From a bacterium (GTDB lineage Bacteria > Campylobacterota > Campylobacteria > Campylobacterales > Sulfurimonadaceae): a DNA stretch of 64,000 nucleotides. The notes beneath the pieces were generated by a model. That model was given only the letters and a program-made list of their open reading frames with translations. It was not told the DNA's origin and did no database searches. Below, piece by piece: positions 34,816 through 44,879 of this stretch (position 1 is its first letter; each line of letters opens with the position of its first letter). The translations under genes and the position numbers were made by a program. Where the stretch lies: NCBI GenBank assembly GCA_018825665.1, contig JAHJEG010000038.1, positions 1-64,000 on the forward strand, read 5' to 3'.

Positions 34816-36198
34816 ATGTTTCGTTGGTGGCTGTTACTCTTTATTTTTGCAGTATCTCTCTATGGATTAAGTGATAGCGAGATTCTAAAGCGGGCTGAAG
34901 GTTTTATGAAAACCGGAACAAAAAGTGATCAGTTTCGCGCATATAATGATTACAAAAACCTTTATTTGCGTGCTATTATGTCAGAAGATGCCGCTCTTAA
35001 AATCCATGCTTTGCAGGGGATCGTAAAAAGCGGAACCAGACTCCATATAGATGTATCCCAATACGCGGACGAACTTTCAACGATTAAGCCCCACTCCTCC
35101 TACACGCAACCGATATCCAAACCTATACCCGAGCTGCAAAATGACAATGATGTCAAAGTCACCTCCTCACATAAATTAAAATCAGTGCGATGGAAAGATG
35201 AAAGGCTTGTACTGAAATTTGATAAAAAGCTGCATTCAAAACAGGTCAATTATTTTACCCTTTATGATTCTGAGAATAAAAAATACAGGTATGTCTTCGA
35301 TATACATGCTTCAATGTTGACAAAATCAGAGAATCTAAGAAAAGAGGGTATTACGAGAATCAAACTTGCCCAGTTCAATCCACACACTCTGCGACTTGTC
35401 ATAGAAAATAATGAAGAAATAAAGATAAGATTTAAAAAAGAGCTCAGTCAGTTGATTATTAATATAGATTCAGACTCTAAGTCCTCTGTACCTTCGAGTA
35501 TAACTCCGACAAGGGTCGACAGAGACAAGATTGTCGTGATTGATGCAGGTCACGGAGGAAAAGACCCGGGAGCTGTAGGATATAGCAGATACAGGGAAAA
35601 GGTCGTTGTTTTACAAATCGCACAAAGTTTAAAAAATATTTTAATAGCACGCGGTTATAAGGTTTATATGAGCAGAGATAAAGACAAGTTTGTAAAACTC
35701 AGCAGCAGAACGCAGTATGCGAATAAAATGAATGCAGATATCTTTATCTCTATCCACGCAAATGCCGTAGATAAAAAGAATGCTTCAAGAGTACATGGCA
35801 TTGAATCGTATTTCCTCTCTCCATCACGTTCAGACAGGGCAGACAAGGTCGCAGAAAAAGAAAATTCAGCCGACATCAGTGATATGAATATGTACGGTAA
35901 ACAAAGCTTTTTAAACTTTTTAAACCATCATAAGATTTTGGCTTCGAATAAACTTGCAATAGATCTGCAAAGAGGAATGCTGGGCTCTTTAAATAAAAAA
36001 TACAAGAATGTAAATGACGGTGGTGTAAGAGAAGGACCTTTTTGGGTCTTGGTGGGGGCTCAAATGCCGGCAGTTTTAGTCGAAGTGGGTTTTATTTCTC
36101 ACCCTAAAGAAGCAAAAAGATTGGTCAGTACCAAATATCAAAACAGGCTGGCTATGGGAATGGCTGACGGAATAGAGAGATATTTTTTTAATAACTAG
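34816..36198 (+). CDS. amiC: N-acetylmuramoyl-L-alanine amidase (AmiC type)
   Basis: This 460-residue exported amidase cuts the peptide stem from peptidoglycan, needed for daughter-cell separation. An N-terminal signal peptide (LLLFIFAVSLYG) is followed by an AMIN-like beta domain at ~115-215 and a zinc amidase_3 domain from about residue 230. The zinc motifs are VVIDAGHGGKDPG and ISIHANAV, with the catalytic Glu in VLVEVGFISHPKEA. It is the last gene of the pyrH-to-amiC run and is convergent with the DHH phosphoesterase, 35 bp away. Confidence 0.93.
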   Translation: MFRWWLLLFIFAVSLYGLSDSEILKRAEGFMKTGTKSDQFRAYNDYKNLYLRAIMSEDAALKIHALQGIVKSGTRLHIDVSQYADELSTIKPHSSYTQPISKPIPELQNDNDVKVTSSHKLKSVRWKDERLVLKFDKKLHSKQVNYFTLYDSENKKYRYVFDIHASMLTKSENLRKEGITRIKLAQFNPHTLRLVIENNEEIKIRFKKELSQLIINIDSDSKSSVPSSITPTRVDRDKIVVIDAGHGGKDPGAVGYSRYREKVVVLQIAQSLKNILIARGYKVYMSRDKDKFVKLSSRTQYANKMNADIFISIHANAVDKKNASRVHGIESYFLSPSRSDRADKVAEKENSADISDMNMYGKQSFLNFLNHHKILASNKLAIDLQRGMLGSLNKKYKNVNDGGVREGPFWVLVGAQMPAVLVEVGFISHPKEAKRLVSTKYQNRLAMGMADGIERYFFNN

Positions 36199-36233
36199 AT
36201 TCTTTCCACATGCCAGGAGCATATGAAACGGTT

Positions 36234-37340
36234 TTAATATTCTTCTTTTTTATATGCTAAGTCACCTGCTACGGCTTCTTTGTCATTTATAATCTTTTCT
36301 ATCTGTTTTTTCACTTTATCGTAGCGGAACTGTTCTTTAAAGCCCATGATCCTTCCTCCGGCAGCATTTGGATGCCCGCCGCCATTTGCCCATTCTTTGG
36401 AGATTTGAGAAACACTTACTTGGTTGTTGGCTCTTAAACTCATCGTTCCGCGATAGCTTACATCCACTATGAAATCATATTCCGGATATTCCAACAAAAA
36501 GCCGTTGCCGATGATAGAAGTATTTCCGACACCATAACTCAAAAAACCTCTGTATCCTTTATAGTATATAGTCATCTGGTCTCTTTTGCTGCCAAGCAGT
36601 CCTACTATATATTTTGTAGCCAAGTTGTCAAGTGTATTGTCTTTATCGACTTTAAAGAACTCTTTTTTTAGAGAGTGTATTTTTTCATCTAAAAGTATAG
36701 CTGCATTGTCTTCATCTAAATATTTGGTAGCTTCAAGAAGCAAAGAGATTTTATAGTCCCCGTCTTCCTCGGCAAACATCACACGGTTGAGTTCTCTGGT
36801 CTCTGTCACGAGTCTCATACAAACTTTTCCGTATTCAAAGTTTTCTACCTCTTCTTGCTTCCACAAATCTACGGCGTTTACCACATTTACATATTTGTTC
36901 ATCCAGGCAGGTTCATCGATCTCAAAATTTTCAAGAACATAATCATAGGTGATTTTCGTAGCACATCTTGAGGTGTCAAGATAATACCATTCGTATTTCT
37001 TAGCACTTTCTTCACCGCTGCCATGGTGATCAAGAAGGGTTATCTTGACCTCTTTGTTTGCATCGTTCATTTTAATCACTTCGCCGTTAAGCCATCTTGA
37101 TTCATCTGCAGTGAGATTTAAATCTGTTATCAGGATTAGGGCGCTCTCTTTGGAATGTTTGATGTTTTCCAAAATCATTTCTAGTTTTGATTTGACTTCC
37201 GCCCCGTAATTAGCATTATAATTAGTGATCTTGTAGGGAGTGTATTTCATAACCAGTTGACAGCTGTAACCGTCAAGATCTATATGAGACAAGTGGTGAA
37301 TTGTTTGTTGTACCTTGGAAGTACCTGTATTGCTAAGCAT
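36234..37340 (-). CDS. DHH superfamily phosphoesterase
   Basis: This 368-residue protein has both parts of the DHH/DHHA1 family. The phosphoesterase core has HLSHIDLDGYSCQ, DLNL and LLDHHGSGE, which place the metal-binding Asp and His residues. The C-terminal substrate domain has NGGGHPNAAGGRIMGF. It resembles nanoRNase/cyclic-di-nucleotide hydrolases of the NrnA type, but the DLDG variant of the first motif makes the substrate uncertain. ATG at 37340 is clear. It lies 21 bp after flhA on the same strand and is probably cotranscribed. Confidence 0.85.
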   Translation of the reverse strand: MLSNTGTSKVQQTIHHLSHIDLDGYSCQLVMKYTPYKITNYNANYGAEVKSKLEMILENIKHSKESALILITDLNLTADESRWLNGEVIKMNDANKEVKITLLDHHGSGEESAKKYEWYYLDTSRCATKITYDYVLENFEIDEPAWMNKYVNVVNAVDLWKQEEVENFEYGKVCMRLVTETRELNRVMFAEEDGDYKISLLLEATKYLDEDNAAILLDEKIHSLKKEFFKVDKDNTLDNLATKYIVGLLGSKRDQMTIYYKGYRGFLSYGVGNTSIIGNGFLLEYPEYDFIVDVSYRGTMSLRANNQVSVSQISKEWANGGGHPNAAGGRIMGFKEQFRYDKVKKQIEKIINDKEAVAGDLAYKKEEY

Positions 37341-37361
37341 TTTTTACCTTATTTTTTAATT

Positions 37362-39530
37362 TTACTTGATTGAGATGGAACCCATAACTTCAAAAGTTGC
37401 ACTTGAATCTATCTCGGCATGTGAAAGAGTGACGACGTCAAGAGAAAATCTCTCAAAGATTTCAGCCACCGCTCTGCGAAGACTTGGATCGACAATAATT
37501 ACAACCGGAGATACCCCTTTTTGAAGTAAATCAGCTGCTTTTTGACTTGTAGCCTGTATAAGCTGGTTGATCTCTCCGACATTCAACATAAGATTTCTGA
37601 TACCGTCTTGTTCTTTTGATTTTTCCAGCATCATCTGTTCTGAGTTTGTGTCAAAGGTGAGCAGTCTTATAACCCCGTCATCCGATGAATACATCTGTGT
37701 GATAATACGGGAAAGCTTGGCGCGTACCTGCTCTGTGATTAAATCAACATTCTTGGTAAATTCGGCTATATCGGCGATAGTTTCCAAAATGCTCAACATA
37801 TCTTTGAGAGGAATCTTTTCATGTAAAAGAGCTTTTAAAATTCTCTGGATCAAGCCGATACTTGCGACTTTTAAAACATCATCGATAATGACAGGGAAGT
37901 CGGTTTTGATTTTATCAATCAGCGTCTGCACTTCCTGGCGGGTAAGCAGGTCTTCAGCATTTCGTTTGATAAGTTCACTCATGTGTGTCGATATTACAGT
38001 TGCGGGATCGACAACGGTATAGCCGTTTATGATTGCATCTTCCTTTTGGTCCGGAAGTATCCACATGGCATCGAGTCCAAAAGCGGGTTCTTTTGTCGGT
38101 TCACCTTCTATCTCTCCCGTTGCCATGCCGCTGTCCATTGCAAGGAATTTGTCAGGCATAATCTTCCCCTCGCCGATTGCGATACCTTTTAAGAGTATCT
38201 GGTATTGGTTTGGCTGAAGGTGAAGATTATCCCTTATACGGACCTGCGGCATTAAAAAGCCGAAATCGCTTGCTATTTTTCTTCTCATAGAACGGATTCT
38301 CTCAAGCAAATCTCCGCCTTGCGTATTATCTGCAAGACGTATCAGCTGGTAGCCGAGGGTGAGCTCAAGCATCTCCACTTTGAGTATGTCTTCAAGCGCC
38401 GATTCCTCTTCTTTTGCTATCTCTTCATTTGTCTTTCTTGGTTTTACCGCAGCACGCTCTTTGTCCTGCTGTTCCTTGGATTTTTTGCCGAGAATGTCTT
38501 CTACATCAAGTATGGTGAGTTCACCTTTTTCGTATTTGTATACCGCCCAGCCGAGAGCGGCAAATAAAATACCTACAAAACCCATGGAAGCGGTAGGCAA
38601 ACCCGGAACAAGAGCAAACAGTATCATGATAAATCCGACAATCATCATTATCTTTGCATTGCCCATCATCTGATTGATCGTTCCCTCTGCAAAGTTGTCG
38701 CCGTCGCTTGATGAACGGGTTATCATGATACCCGTAGCGGTGGAGATGATAAGTGCAGGGATCTGCCCGACCAAACCATCCCCGATGGTAAGGAGTGTAA
38801 AAGTTGAAGCACTGTCTGAGACGCTCATATCATGCTGAAAGACACCGATTAAGAATCCGCCGATTATATTTATGAGAGTGATGATGATACCGGCAACGGC
38901 ATCACCTTTTACGAATTTGCTGGACCCGTCCATAGCTCCGTAGAAATTTGCATCCTGAAGTATCTCCGCTCTTCTTTGCTTGGCTTGCGCATCATCAATA
39001 AGTCCCGCATTTAGATCCGCATCTACAGCCATCTGCTTTCCAGGCATCGAATCCAGCACAAAACGGGCAGCGACTTCTGCCACCCTTGTCGAACCTTTTG
39101 TGATAACCATAAAGTTGATAAGAACAAGGATGGAAAAAACTATAATACCTATCACATAGTTCCCGCCGACTACAAAATTACCAAAACTGCTTATGATATC
39201 ACTGACGGCTTCGGGCCCTTCGTTTCCGTGACTTAAAATCATTCTTGTCGTGGCCACATTTAAGGATAACCTAAAAAGGGTGATAATTAAAATAAGGGTA
39301 GGAAAAGTTGTCAGGTCGGTAGGTTTTGGCACATATAATGATATCAGGAGTATTAATACGGCAATAGCCATAGATACCGTCAGAAGAACATCCAGCATTC
39401 CTGATGGCAGAGGCACTATGATAATGGCAAGAATAGCCATTACAAAGATAACAACACTTAGGTCTCTTTGTCCGATAAGCAGATTTAGAGTAGTGCCGAT
39501 TTGCTGTCTGAGTGTAAATTTTTTTGCCAA
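37362..39530 (-). CDS. flhA: Flagellar export gate protein FlhA
   Basis: This 722-residue component of the flagellar type III export apparatus has eight N-terminal membrane helices (residues ~25-330) with the conserved FHIPEP-region equivalents [32 protein letters not shown], then a cytoplasmic substrate/chaperone-docking domain (residues ~360-720) with [13 protein letters not shown]. Length is typical for FlhA. The order rrf2 - flhA next to a divergent rpsO is, from memory, conserved in Campylobacterota. The ATG is 4 bp after the Rrf2 stop. Confidence 0.96.
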   Translation of the reverse strand: MAKKFTLRQQIGTTLNLLIGQRDLSVVIFVMAILAIIIVPLPSGMLDVLLTVSMAIAVLILLISLYVPKPTDLTTFPTLILIITLFRLSLNVATTRMILSHGNEGPEAVSDIISSFGNFVVGGNYVIGIIVFSILVLINFMVITKGSTRVAEVAARFVLDSMPGKQMAVDADLNAGLIDDAQAKQRRAEILQDANFYGAMDGSSKFVKGDAVAGIIITLINIIGGFLIGVFQHDMSVSDSASTFTLLTIGDGLVGQIPALIISTATGIMITRSSSDGDNFAEGTINQMMGNAKIMMIVGFIMILFALVPGLPTASMGFVGILFAALGWAVYKYEKGELTILDVEDILGKKSKEQQDKERAAVKPRKTNEEIAKEEESALEDILKVEMLELTLGYQLIRLADNTQGGDLLERIRSMRRKIASDFGFLMPQVRIRDNLHLQPNQYQILLKGIAIGEGKIMPDKFLAMDSGMATGEIEGEPTKEPAFGLDAMWILPDQKEDAIINGYTVVDPATVISTHMSELIKRNAEDLLTRQEVQTLIDKIKTDFPVIIDDVLKVASIGLIQRILKALLHEKIPLKDMLSILETIADIAEFTKNVDLITEQVRAKLSRIITQMYSSDDGVIRLLTFDTNSEQMMLEKSKEQDGIRNLMLNVGEINQLIQATSQKAADLLQKGVSPVVIIVDPSLRRAVAEIFERFSLDVVTLSHAEIDSSATFEVMGSISIK

Positions 39531-39534
39531 GTTC

Positions 39535-39939
39535 TTACTCTTCTAAAATATCTGCCAGAGTTAAACGGGATAAAAACAGATCTATCTTCCCTTGGAGCTT
39601 ATTTAAAAAAGGCCATATAGAACAGATATCTGCTTTTTCGGATGGACAGTTTTTCATAGAAGGGGCGCAGTCAAATACAGCCGGGGCTTTACCTTCTACA
39701 GATGACATAACATCCAACATATTGATATCTTTTGGGTCTTTTGCCAAAACAAAACCGCCGTTTACTCCTTTATAAGACTTCAAAATATCATTTTTGGCCA
39801 AGGCCTGTAATATCTTTGCCAAAAAACTTTTGGAAATGGACAGTTCACGAGACAGGGTTTCGCTGTCCATAGGTGAATTGGCTTTTGATAAAACAATAAG
39901 AGATAAAATAGCGTATTCACTTGCTTTGGTTATTAACAT
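39535..39939 (-). CDS. Rrf2 family transcriptional regulator
   Basis: This 134-residue winged-helix regulator of the IscR/NsrR/RsrR family starts with the typical [26 protein letters not shown]-recognition helix ([20 protein letters not shown]) is followed by three cysteines, CAPSMKNC and PSEKADIC (CX6C, X7, C), in the place where IscR and NsrR hold an Fe-S cluster. It could therefore sense iron-sulfur status, NO or redox. It directly precedes flhA (4 bp), so it may link flagellar export to redox state. A minus-strand TATAAT at 39976-39981 is its likely promoter. Confidence 0.88.
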   Translation of the reverse strand: MLITKASEYAILSLIVLSKANSPMDSETLSRELSISKSFLAKILQALAKNDILKSYKGVNGGFVLAKDPKDINMLDVMSSVEGKAPAVFDCAPSMKNCPSEKADICSIWPFLNKLQGKIDLFLSRLTLADILEE

Positions 39940-40057
39940 GGAGTAGTTCTTTATGATTAATTATTTAAAATGTAGATTATATCCAAAGAAATTGAAATTA
40001 CAATGTATTGAGAACGATATAGGGTGTGAGATAAATAAAAATAAAGAAATGATTAGC

Positions 40058-40063
40058 TATAAT
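40058..40063 (+). promoter_or_regulatory. rpsO -10 box
   Basis: TATAAT at 40058-40063 lies 65 bases upstream of the rpsO start codon, leaving a leader of about 55 nt. In other bacteria S15 binds its own leader to repress translation; I see no obvious pseudoknot here but the leader length would allow one. Confidence 0.6.
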
Positions 40064-40127
40064 TCCGCTTCAACTTTATGTATTATGTACGTAATTGTTA
40101 GATTATTATACCCATCAGGAGGCTATT

Positions 40128-40403
40128 ATGGCTTTAGATACGGCTAAAAAACAAGAGATAGTTGCAAAATACGGACGCAATGAAAGCGACACTGGTTCAA
40201 GTGAAGTTCAAATTGCACTTTTAACAGAAAGAATTGCTGAATTAACTGAACACCTTAAGGTATTCAAAAAAGATCACGCTTCAAGACTTGGTCTTTTAAA
40301 ATTGGTAGGTCAGCGTCGTCGTCTTATGAGATACTTCAAAAGAACTCAAAAAGATGCTTATCTTAAACTGGTTCAAGATTTAGGTATTCGTGATAATATC
40401 TAA
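40128..40403 (+). CDS. rpsO: 30S ribosomal protein S15
   Basis: This 91-residue ribosomal protein S15 binds 16S rRNA early in small-subunit assembly. The sequence has the family core [21 protein letters not shown] and [22 protein letters not shown] at 40128 is preceded by AGGAGG at 40117-40122 and gives MALDTAKK, the normal N-terminus; the longer frame from 40095 reads through the ribosome binding site and is rejected. Confidence 0.97.
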   Translation: MALDTAKKQEIVAKYGRNESDTGSSEVQIALLTERIAELTEHLKVFKKDHASRLGLLKLVGQRRRLMRYFKRTQKDAYLKLVQDLGIRDNI

Positions 40404-40426
40404 GTTCTAAAATCTTTATTAACCGC

Positions 40427-40475
40427 GGGGGTATGGACATTTTTTGTTTCATATCCCCATCTTCCATCTTTTTTT
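40427..40475 (+). terminator. rpsO terminator
   Basis: A stem formed by GGGGTATG (40428-40435) and CATATCCCC (40450-40458), with one bulged base, is followed by a T-run at 40469-40475. It lies 24 bases after the rpsO stop and is a good intrinsic terminator. Confidence 0.7.
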
Positions 40476-40598
40476 ACAATCTACATTCAACTTATCTAAT
40501 AATACCGATGCTAAAATAAAACACATTGAACTTCAAAGAATTAAAAGACTACAATAAACAGGTAAATCAATTTTACGTACATACTTCAGGAGATATTG

Positions 40599-40811
40599 AT
40601 GTATACAGTTAAGGTCGAAGGTGCATGCGGCTGTTTTTTAAAAAGCAGGCTTTGTGAGAGCAAAGAGTTTACAAATGAAGAAGCAGCCAGGCAGGAAGCC
40701 GAAAGTATGCTTAAAATAATGCAAGATAATTTTTGCAAAAAACATGAATTCGGCATACGTGAGGAAGTGGAGAGTTTTATTATTTCCATCAGGCCAAGAA
40801 AACAGGTTTAG
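40599..40811 (+). CDS. Small conserved hypothetical protein, 70 aa
   Basis: I do not recognise this 70-residue protein. It starts at ATG 40599 with CAGGAGATATTG directly upstream (an adjacent in-frame TTG is less well spaced). The sequence predicts a beta-alpha-beta fold: MYTVKVEGACGCFLKS, then a helix EEAARQEAESMLKIMQD, then EEVESFIISIRP. It has four cysteines, including GACGCF near the N-terminus and LC at 19-20. It stands alone between rpsO and the convergent kdsB. Confidence 0.7.
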   Translation: MYTVKVEGACGCFLKSRLCESKEFTNEEAARQEAESMLKIMQDNFCKKHEFGIREEVESFIISIRPRKQV

Positions 40812-40865
40812 TTGTTTCCACATGCCGGCAAAACGGCACTGGCCTGATAATACAAATCTGTCCAG

Positions 40866-41582
40866 TTATAAAAATATTTCAATAGCTCTTTTTAAATCTT
40901 CTGGCGTATCAATCCCAAAACCTGTACTTGCAACTTTTACCATGGCTATCTTTTTTTGATGATAAATTGCACGGAGCTGTTCTAGTTTCTCTATGTCTTC
41001 TATAGGGGCATCGCTTAGATTGCAAAACTCTTTTAAACTTTTTTTGCTAAATCCGTATATCCCTATATGCCCGAAATAAGTGGCTCCGCCGCCGCGGTTG
41101 TAGGGGATGAGCGAGCGTGAAAAATAGATGGCGTTGTCTTCATCGTCAAGCACCACTTTTACCAGGTTGGGGTCTTGTGCGGATTCGGCATTTATGGCAT
41201 TAAAACAGCTTCCCATAATAAAAGGCTCATTTTTATCCTGAAGGGTCTTTAGCTTGTTCATTAAAGATTCAACGACTTCCGGCTCTATAAAAGGCTCATC
41301 TGCCTGCACATTTATAATAATCTCATCGTCGCTTACGCCGAGAATATTTGCACATTCATGAATTCTGTCTGTACCGCTTTTGTGCGTTGTAGAGGTGAGC
41401 ATCGCTTCTATGCCGTGAGCCTGGCATGTGGAAAGTATGCTCTCATCGTCCGCAGCCACAACCACCCTGTCGAGGTGTGCCACTCTTTTGGCGGTTCGCA
41501 CCACCATAGGCAGTCCCCCTATGTCTGCTAAAACTTTTTGCGGAAATCTTGTTGATGCCAATCTTGCAGGAATAATTATCAT
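40866..41582 (-). CDS. kdsB: CMP-KDO synthetase (3-deoxy-manno-octulosonate cytidylyltransferase)
   Basis: This 238-residue enzyme activates KDO with CTP for lipopolysaccharide core synthesis. It opens with IIPARLASTRFPQKVLADIGG, a classic KdsB nucleotide-binding loop, and has NVQADEPFIEPEVVE and HIGIYGFSKKSLKEF further on. The C-terminus ends GFGIDTPEDLKRA. A minus-strand TATAAT at 41610-41615 is its promoter; a plus-strand TATAAT at 41598-41603 serves the divergent methyltransferase. Confidence 0.95.
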   Translation of the reverse strand: MIIIPARLASTRFPQKVLADIGGLPMVVRTAKRVAHLDRVVVAADDESILSTCQAHGIEAMLTSTTHKSGTDRIHECANILGVSDDEIIINVQADEPFIEPEVVESLMNKLKTLQDKNEPFIMGSCFNAINAESAQDPNLVKVVLDDEDNAIYFSRSLIPYNRGGGATYFGHIGIYGFSKKSLKEFCNLSDAPIEDIEKLEQLRAIYHQKKIAMVKVASTGFGIDTPEDLKRAIEIFL

Positions 41583-41644
41583 TTAAAGCCTTTAGGTTAT
41601 AATTACGAAATTATATCCAAAAACGGATTTTTAGGAATTATTAT

Positions 41645-42340
41645 ATGCTTCTTTACCAGCCGCAAGAGGGCTATTGTTACAACAGTGATTCTGTATTTTT
41701 ATATGACTTTATAGATTCATTCTCTCCAAAGGGAAAAGTTCTTGATGTTGGAGCCGGTTGCGGCGTTGTAGGTCTTTTGGTGGCAAGAGACAATGAAAAG
41801 GTAGAACTTGAAGCCGTAGAGAAGCAAGAGGCCTTTGTCTTTTATGCGAAAACGAATGCAAGAGTAAATAAGATAAACTATAAAATGCATGAATGTGATT
41901 TTTTACAACTCGATGAAAACGTAAAATATGACTATATAATCTCAAATCCCCCTTTTTATCATGAGGGTGCTTCAAGAAGCGAAAATGAGATGTTGTTTAA
42001 TGCGAGGTATAATATCAATTTGCCGCTTAGAGATTTTTTCAAAAAAATATCGAGACTTTTAAAACCGAGTTCTCATTTTATATTTTGTTATGATGCTTCA
42101 CAGTTTGGTTTGATTTGTGCGGAATTGGACCGTGTCAAGCTTAGAGTAGTCGATGTACAGTTTGTACATCCAAAAATAGATAAAAAGGCGTCGCTGGTTA
42201 TGTTGCATGTAAGAAACGGTTCAAAATCACTGATGAAAGTCTGGCCTCCATTTATCAGTTTTGAGGGAAAAGATTTTTCAGCTCAAGCTAAAGAAATCTA
42301 TAAAAAAGCTTCGACACAGAGTATAAAATGCACGCTTTAA
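41645..42340 (+). CDS. tRNA1(Val) (adenine-N6)-methyltransferase family protein
   Basis: This 231-residue SAM-dependent methyltransferase of the TrmN6/YfiC group has motif I KVLDVGAGCGVVGLLVAR and the adenine-N6 catalytic motif SNPPFY. The opening YQPQEGYCYNSDSVFLYDFI is also characteristic of the family. It should methylate a base in tRNA-Val, though related enzymes act on other RNAs. Its end overlaps the start of the YkgJ-type gene by 13 bp, beginning a tightly packed run to trpC. Confidence 0.87.
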   Translation: MLLYQPQEGYCYNSDSVFLYDFIDSFSPKGKVLDVGAGCGVVGLLVARDNEKVELEAVEKQEAFVFYAKTNARVNKINYKMHECDFLQLDENVKYDYIISNPPFYHEGASRSENEMLFNARYNINLPLRDFFKKISRLLKPSSHFIFCYDASQFGLICAELDRVKLRVVDVQFVHPKIDKKASLVMLHVRNGSKSLMKVWPPFISFEGKDFSAQAKEIYKKASTQSIKCTL

Positions 42341-42708
42341 AAAAAGAAGAGGGATATCCGTACGCATTCAATTCCGCGGCATGTGCATCCTGTCAAGGCA
42401 AGTGCTGTACGGGGGAGAGCGGTTATATTTATGTAAGTCAGACAGAGATACAAAAAATATCCGACTTGCTTGAGATGCGTGTAGAAGATTTTATAAACAA
42501 ATATCTTTTTAAAAACGGCTATAAATATTCAATAAAAGAGAAAAAATATAACGATTCCTATGAGTGCGCATTTTATGACAGAGCGTCCAATGGATGCACG
42601 ATCTATGATGCGAGACCTGTGCAATGCAGGACTTTTCCTTTTTGGGATTATTATAAAACCAGGGTTGATGAGCTAAAGCTGGAATGTCCGGGAATAACGA
42701 ATGATTAA
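42328..42708 (+). CDS. YkgJ family cysteine-cluster protein
   Basis: This 126-residue protein carries the family's cysteine signature: CASCQGKCC near the N-terminus, CAFYD...CTIYDARPVQCRTFPFWD in the second half, and a last Cys near the end. The cysteines probably bind zinc or an Fe-S cluster. The function of the family is not established. It overlaps its neighbours on both sides (13 bp and 8 bp), which indicates coupled translation. Confidence 0.85.
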   Translation: MHALKKEEGYPYAFNSAACASCQGKCCTGESGYIYVSQTEIQKISDLLEMRVEDFINKYLFKNGYKYSIKEKKYNDSYECAFYDRASNGCTIYDARPVQCRTFPFWDYYKTRVDELKLECPGITND

Positions 42709-44002
42709 AAGTATTTTGTTTTTACTTTTTGTTCTTGTCTTCAATGGTTGTATAGGCTTCTCCAACGGACTTCAAAAAGAGGTAAAGCCAAATCAGAAAA
42801 CTTTTGAAGAGGAAGATACCTATATACTTTTTGCACTCAGAGCCGAACAGTTAAAAGAGTATGAAGCGGCTGCAAGCATGTTTAATACACTTTATGAAAA
42901 ATCGAATAAAAAAGAGTATCTGTATCATTCTTTGCAAAACTATCTTGTTTCTGGAAATAACGAGGCTGCTATACAAAAGGTAGATGATGTAAGCGGTGGA
43001 TCCTTTGATGATTTTTCTCTGATTCGCATAAAAATTGTTGCACTTATGCAGCTTGAAAAACTTGAAGAGGCAAAAAGTCTCGCGATACAACTGGTCTCCC
43101 TCTCCAATGAAGTGGATGATTATACGCTTGTCAGTGATATTTATATAAAACAAAAAAAATACGATACAGCAATAAAATATCTTGAGAGCGCGTATGCCAA
43201 AAACTACAATGAAATAGTCCTTGATAAAATGTCCATAGTGTTATATGTAAACCTGCAAAGAAAAAAAGATGCCATCGCCCAGCTTGAAACACATTCCAGA
43301 GTTCATGGATGCTCAAAGATTATATGCTCAAGATTGATTGGTTTTTACAGTAATGAAAATAATATAGAGGGGCTTCTCTCAACGTATCTAAGGCTCTACG
43401 AACTTGAAAAAGATGAGCAGATTGCTAGAAAAATCATTCAAATATACGGGTATAAAAAAGACTATATGAATTTAATCGAATTTTTGGAAAGATCAAACAG
43501 TGATGACGCTTTGCTCTTGGAATTTTATGCCAAGTATAAGAAATATAAAGAAGCTTCATTGCTGGCGCAAAAGCTTTATTCAAAAACTTACGAGGTAAGT
43601 TATTTAGGTCAAAGTGCCATCTTTGAGTATGAAAGCAGTATAAATAAAAACGATAAAAAAATGCTTCAAAAAGTGATAGACAAACTTCATAAAGTCTTGA
43701 AAATAGAAGAAAGTGCACTGTATCTGAATTATTTGGGATACATTATGATAGATCACGAAATTGATGTAAAAAAAGGGATTGCATATGTTAAAAAAGCTTT
43801 ACTTGTAGAACCAAAATCAGCATACTATCTCGACTCACTCGCATGGGGATACTATAAGCTCGGAGAGTGCAAAAGAGCACACAAGATTATAAAAGAGGTG
43901 CTCGGACTTGAAGGCGGAGATGATTTGGAAGTGTTATCCCATTATAAAGCTATAGAACAGTGTTTAAAATTAAAAACTAAAAAAGGTAAAGGTACAAAAT
44001 GA
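42701..44002 (+). CDS. TPR-repeat lipoprotein
   Basis: This 433-residue protein begins with a lipoprotein signal ([13 protein letters not shown], lipobox Cys17). Most of the rest is alpha-helical tetratricopeptide-like repeats, for example [26 protein letters not shown] and [19 protein letters not shown], with a last repeat [19 protein letters not shown]. It is likely a periplasmic scaffold anchored in a membrane. The TGA stop overlaps the trpC start (ATGA), but a functional link to tryptophan synthesis is not evident. Confidence 0.82.
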   Translation: MIKSILFLLFVLVFNGCIGFSNGLQKEVKPNQKTFEEEDTYILFALRAEQLKEYEAAASMFNTLYEKSNKKEYLYHSLQNYLVSGNNEAAIQKVDDVSGGSFDDFSLIRIKIVALMQLEKLEEAKSLAIQLVSLSNEVDDYTLVSDIYIKQKKYDTAIKYLESAYAKNYNEIVLDKMSIVLYVNLQRKKDAIAQLETHSRVHGCSKIICSRLIGFYSNENNIEGLLSTYLRLYELEKDEQIARKIIQIYGYKKDYMNLIEFLERSNSDDALLLEFYAKYKKYKEASLLAQKLYSKTYEVSYLGQSAIFEYESSINKNDKKMLQKVIDKLHKVLKIEESALYLNYLGYIMIDHEIDVKKGIAYVKKALLVEPKSAYYLDSLAWGYYKLGECKRAHKIIKEVLGLEGGDDLEVLSHYKAIEQCLKLKTKKGKGTK

Positions 44003-44784
44003 TTTTAGATGATATTATCAAAAAAACAAAAGAAGATTTGGTAAAAAGAGAAAAAGAGTTTTCTCTTGATTGGCTTGGACGTTCACTTGCTTTTAATGCA
44101 AGAGCTCCAAGGGATGTTATTCCGTATTTAAAAGCGACAGAGGAAGACCCGTACAGAATTATTGCAGAGGTCAAAAAAGCTTCCCCATCCAAAGGTGTGA
44201 TTCGTGAAGATTTTGATCCTTTAGCAATAGCGCAGAGCTATGAAAGAGGCGGTGCAAGCGCTATCTCTGTTTTAACAGAACCGCATTTTTTTCAGGGCTC
44301 ACTGGATTATCTGGGTGCAATTAGACGCTATGTGAGTGTTCCATTGCTTAGAAAAGACTTTATAGTCTCAAAATATCAAATCTTGGAAGCTACGGTGCAC
44401 GGAGCTGATTTTATACTTCTAATTGCAGCGGCGCTTAGCAAGGGAGAGCTAAAAGAGCTTTTGGCCTATACAAGACACTTAGGCATGGAAGCACTTGTTG
44501 AGGTTCATGATAAGTCAGACCTTGTAAAAGCTATTTATGCGGGAAGCGATATTATCGGAATCAACCACAGAAACTTGCAAACTTTTGAGATGAATATGAA
44601 TCTGTGTTATGAGCTTATACCTATGATTCCAAATGGAAAAATCATTGTCGCAGAGAGCGGCATATATGAGCATGGACAGCTTGAAGACTTGTCCAAAGCA
44701 GGTGTGGACGCTTTCCTGGTTGGAGAGTCTTTGATGCGTGAAGAGAACGAGGAAGAGGCGCTCAAAAAATTAAAATTTGGATGA
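43999..44784 (+). CDS. trpC: Indole-3-glycerol phosphate synthase
   Basis: This 261-residue TIM-barrel enzyme forms the indole ring in tryptophan synthesis. It has the family hallmarks [56 protein letters not shown] and [11 protein letters not shown]. There is no fused TrpF domain. It is the last gene of a run that starts with the tRNA methyltransferase and is not beside other trp genes here, so the tryptophan pathway is dispersed. Confidence 0.96.
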   Translation: MILDDIIKKTKEDLVKREKEFSLDWLGRSLAFNARAPRDVIPYLKATEEDPYRIIAEVKKASPSKGVIREDFDPLAIAQSYERGGASAISVLTEPHFFQGSLDYLGAIRRYVSVPLLRKDFIVSKYQILEATVHGADFILLIAAALSKGELKELLAYTRHLGMEALVEVHDKSDLVKAIYAGSDIIGINHRNLQTFEMNMNLCYELIPMIPNGKIIVAESGIYEHGQLEDLSKAGVDAFLVGESLMREENEEEALKKLKFG

Positions 44785-44879
44785 AAAAATTTATTAAGCT
44801 AGAATATAAGCTCTAATCTTTCAAGGTATATAAAGATTGTATAAGTAAAGTTTATAAATATAAAATAAAGTTGCAGAAT

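Noticed and set aside
39953-40147. 64-codon plus-strand frame before rpsO
   Set aside because: It runs through the rpsO promoter and into its ribosome binding site; poor codon use and no start signal.
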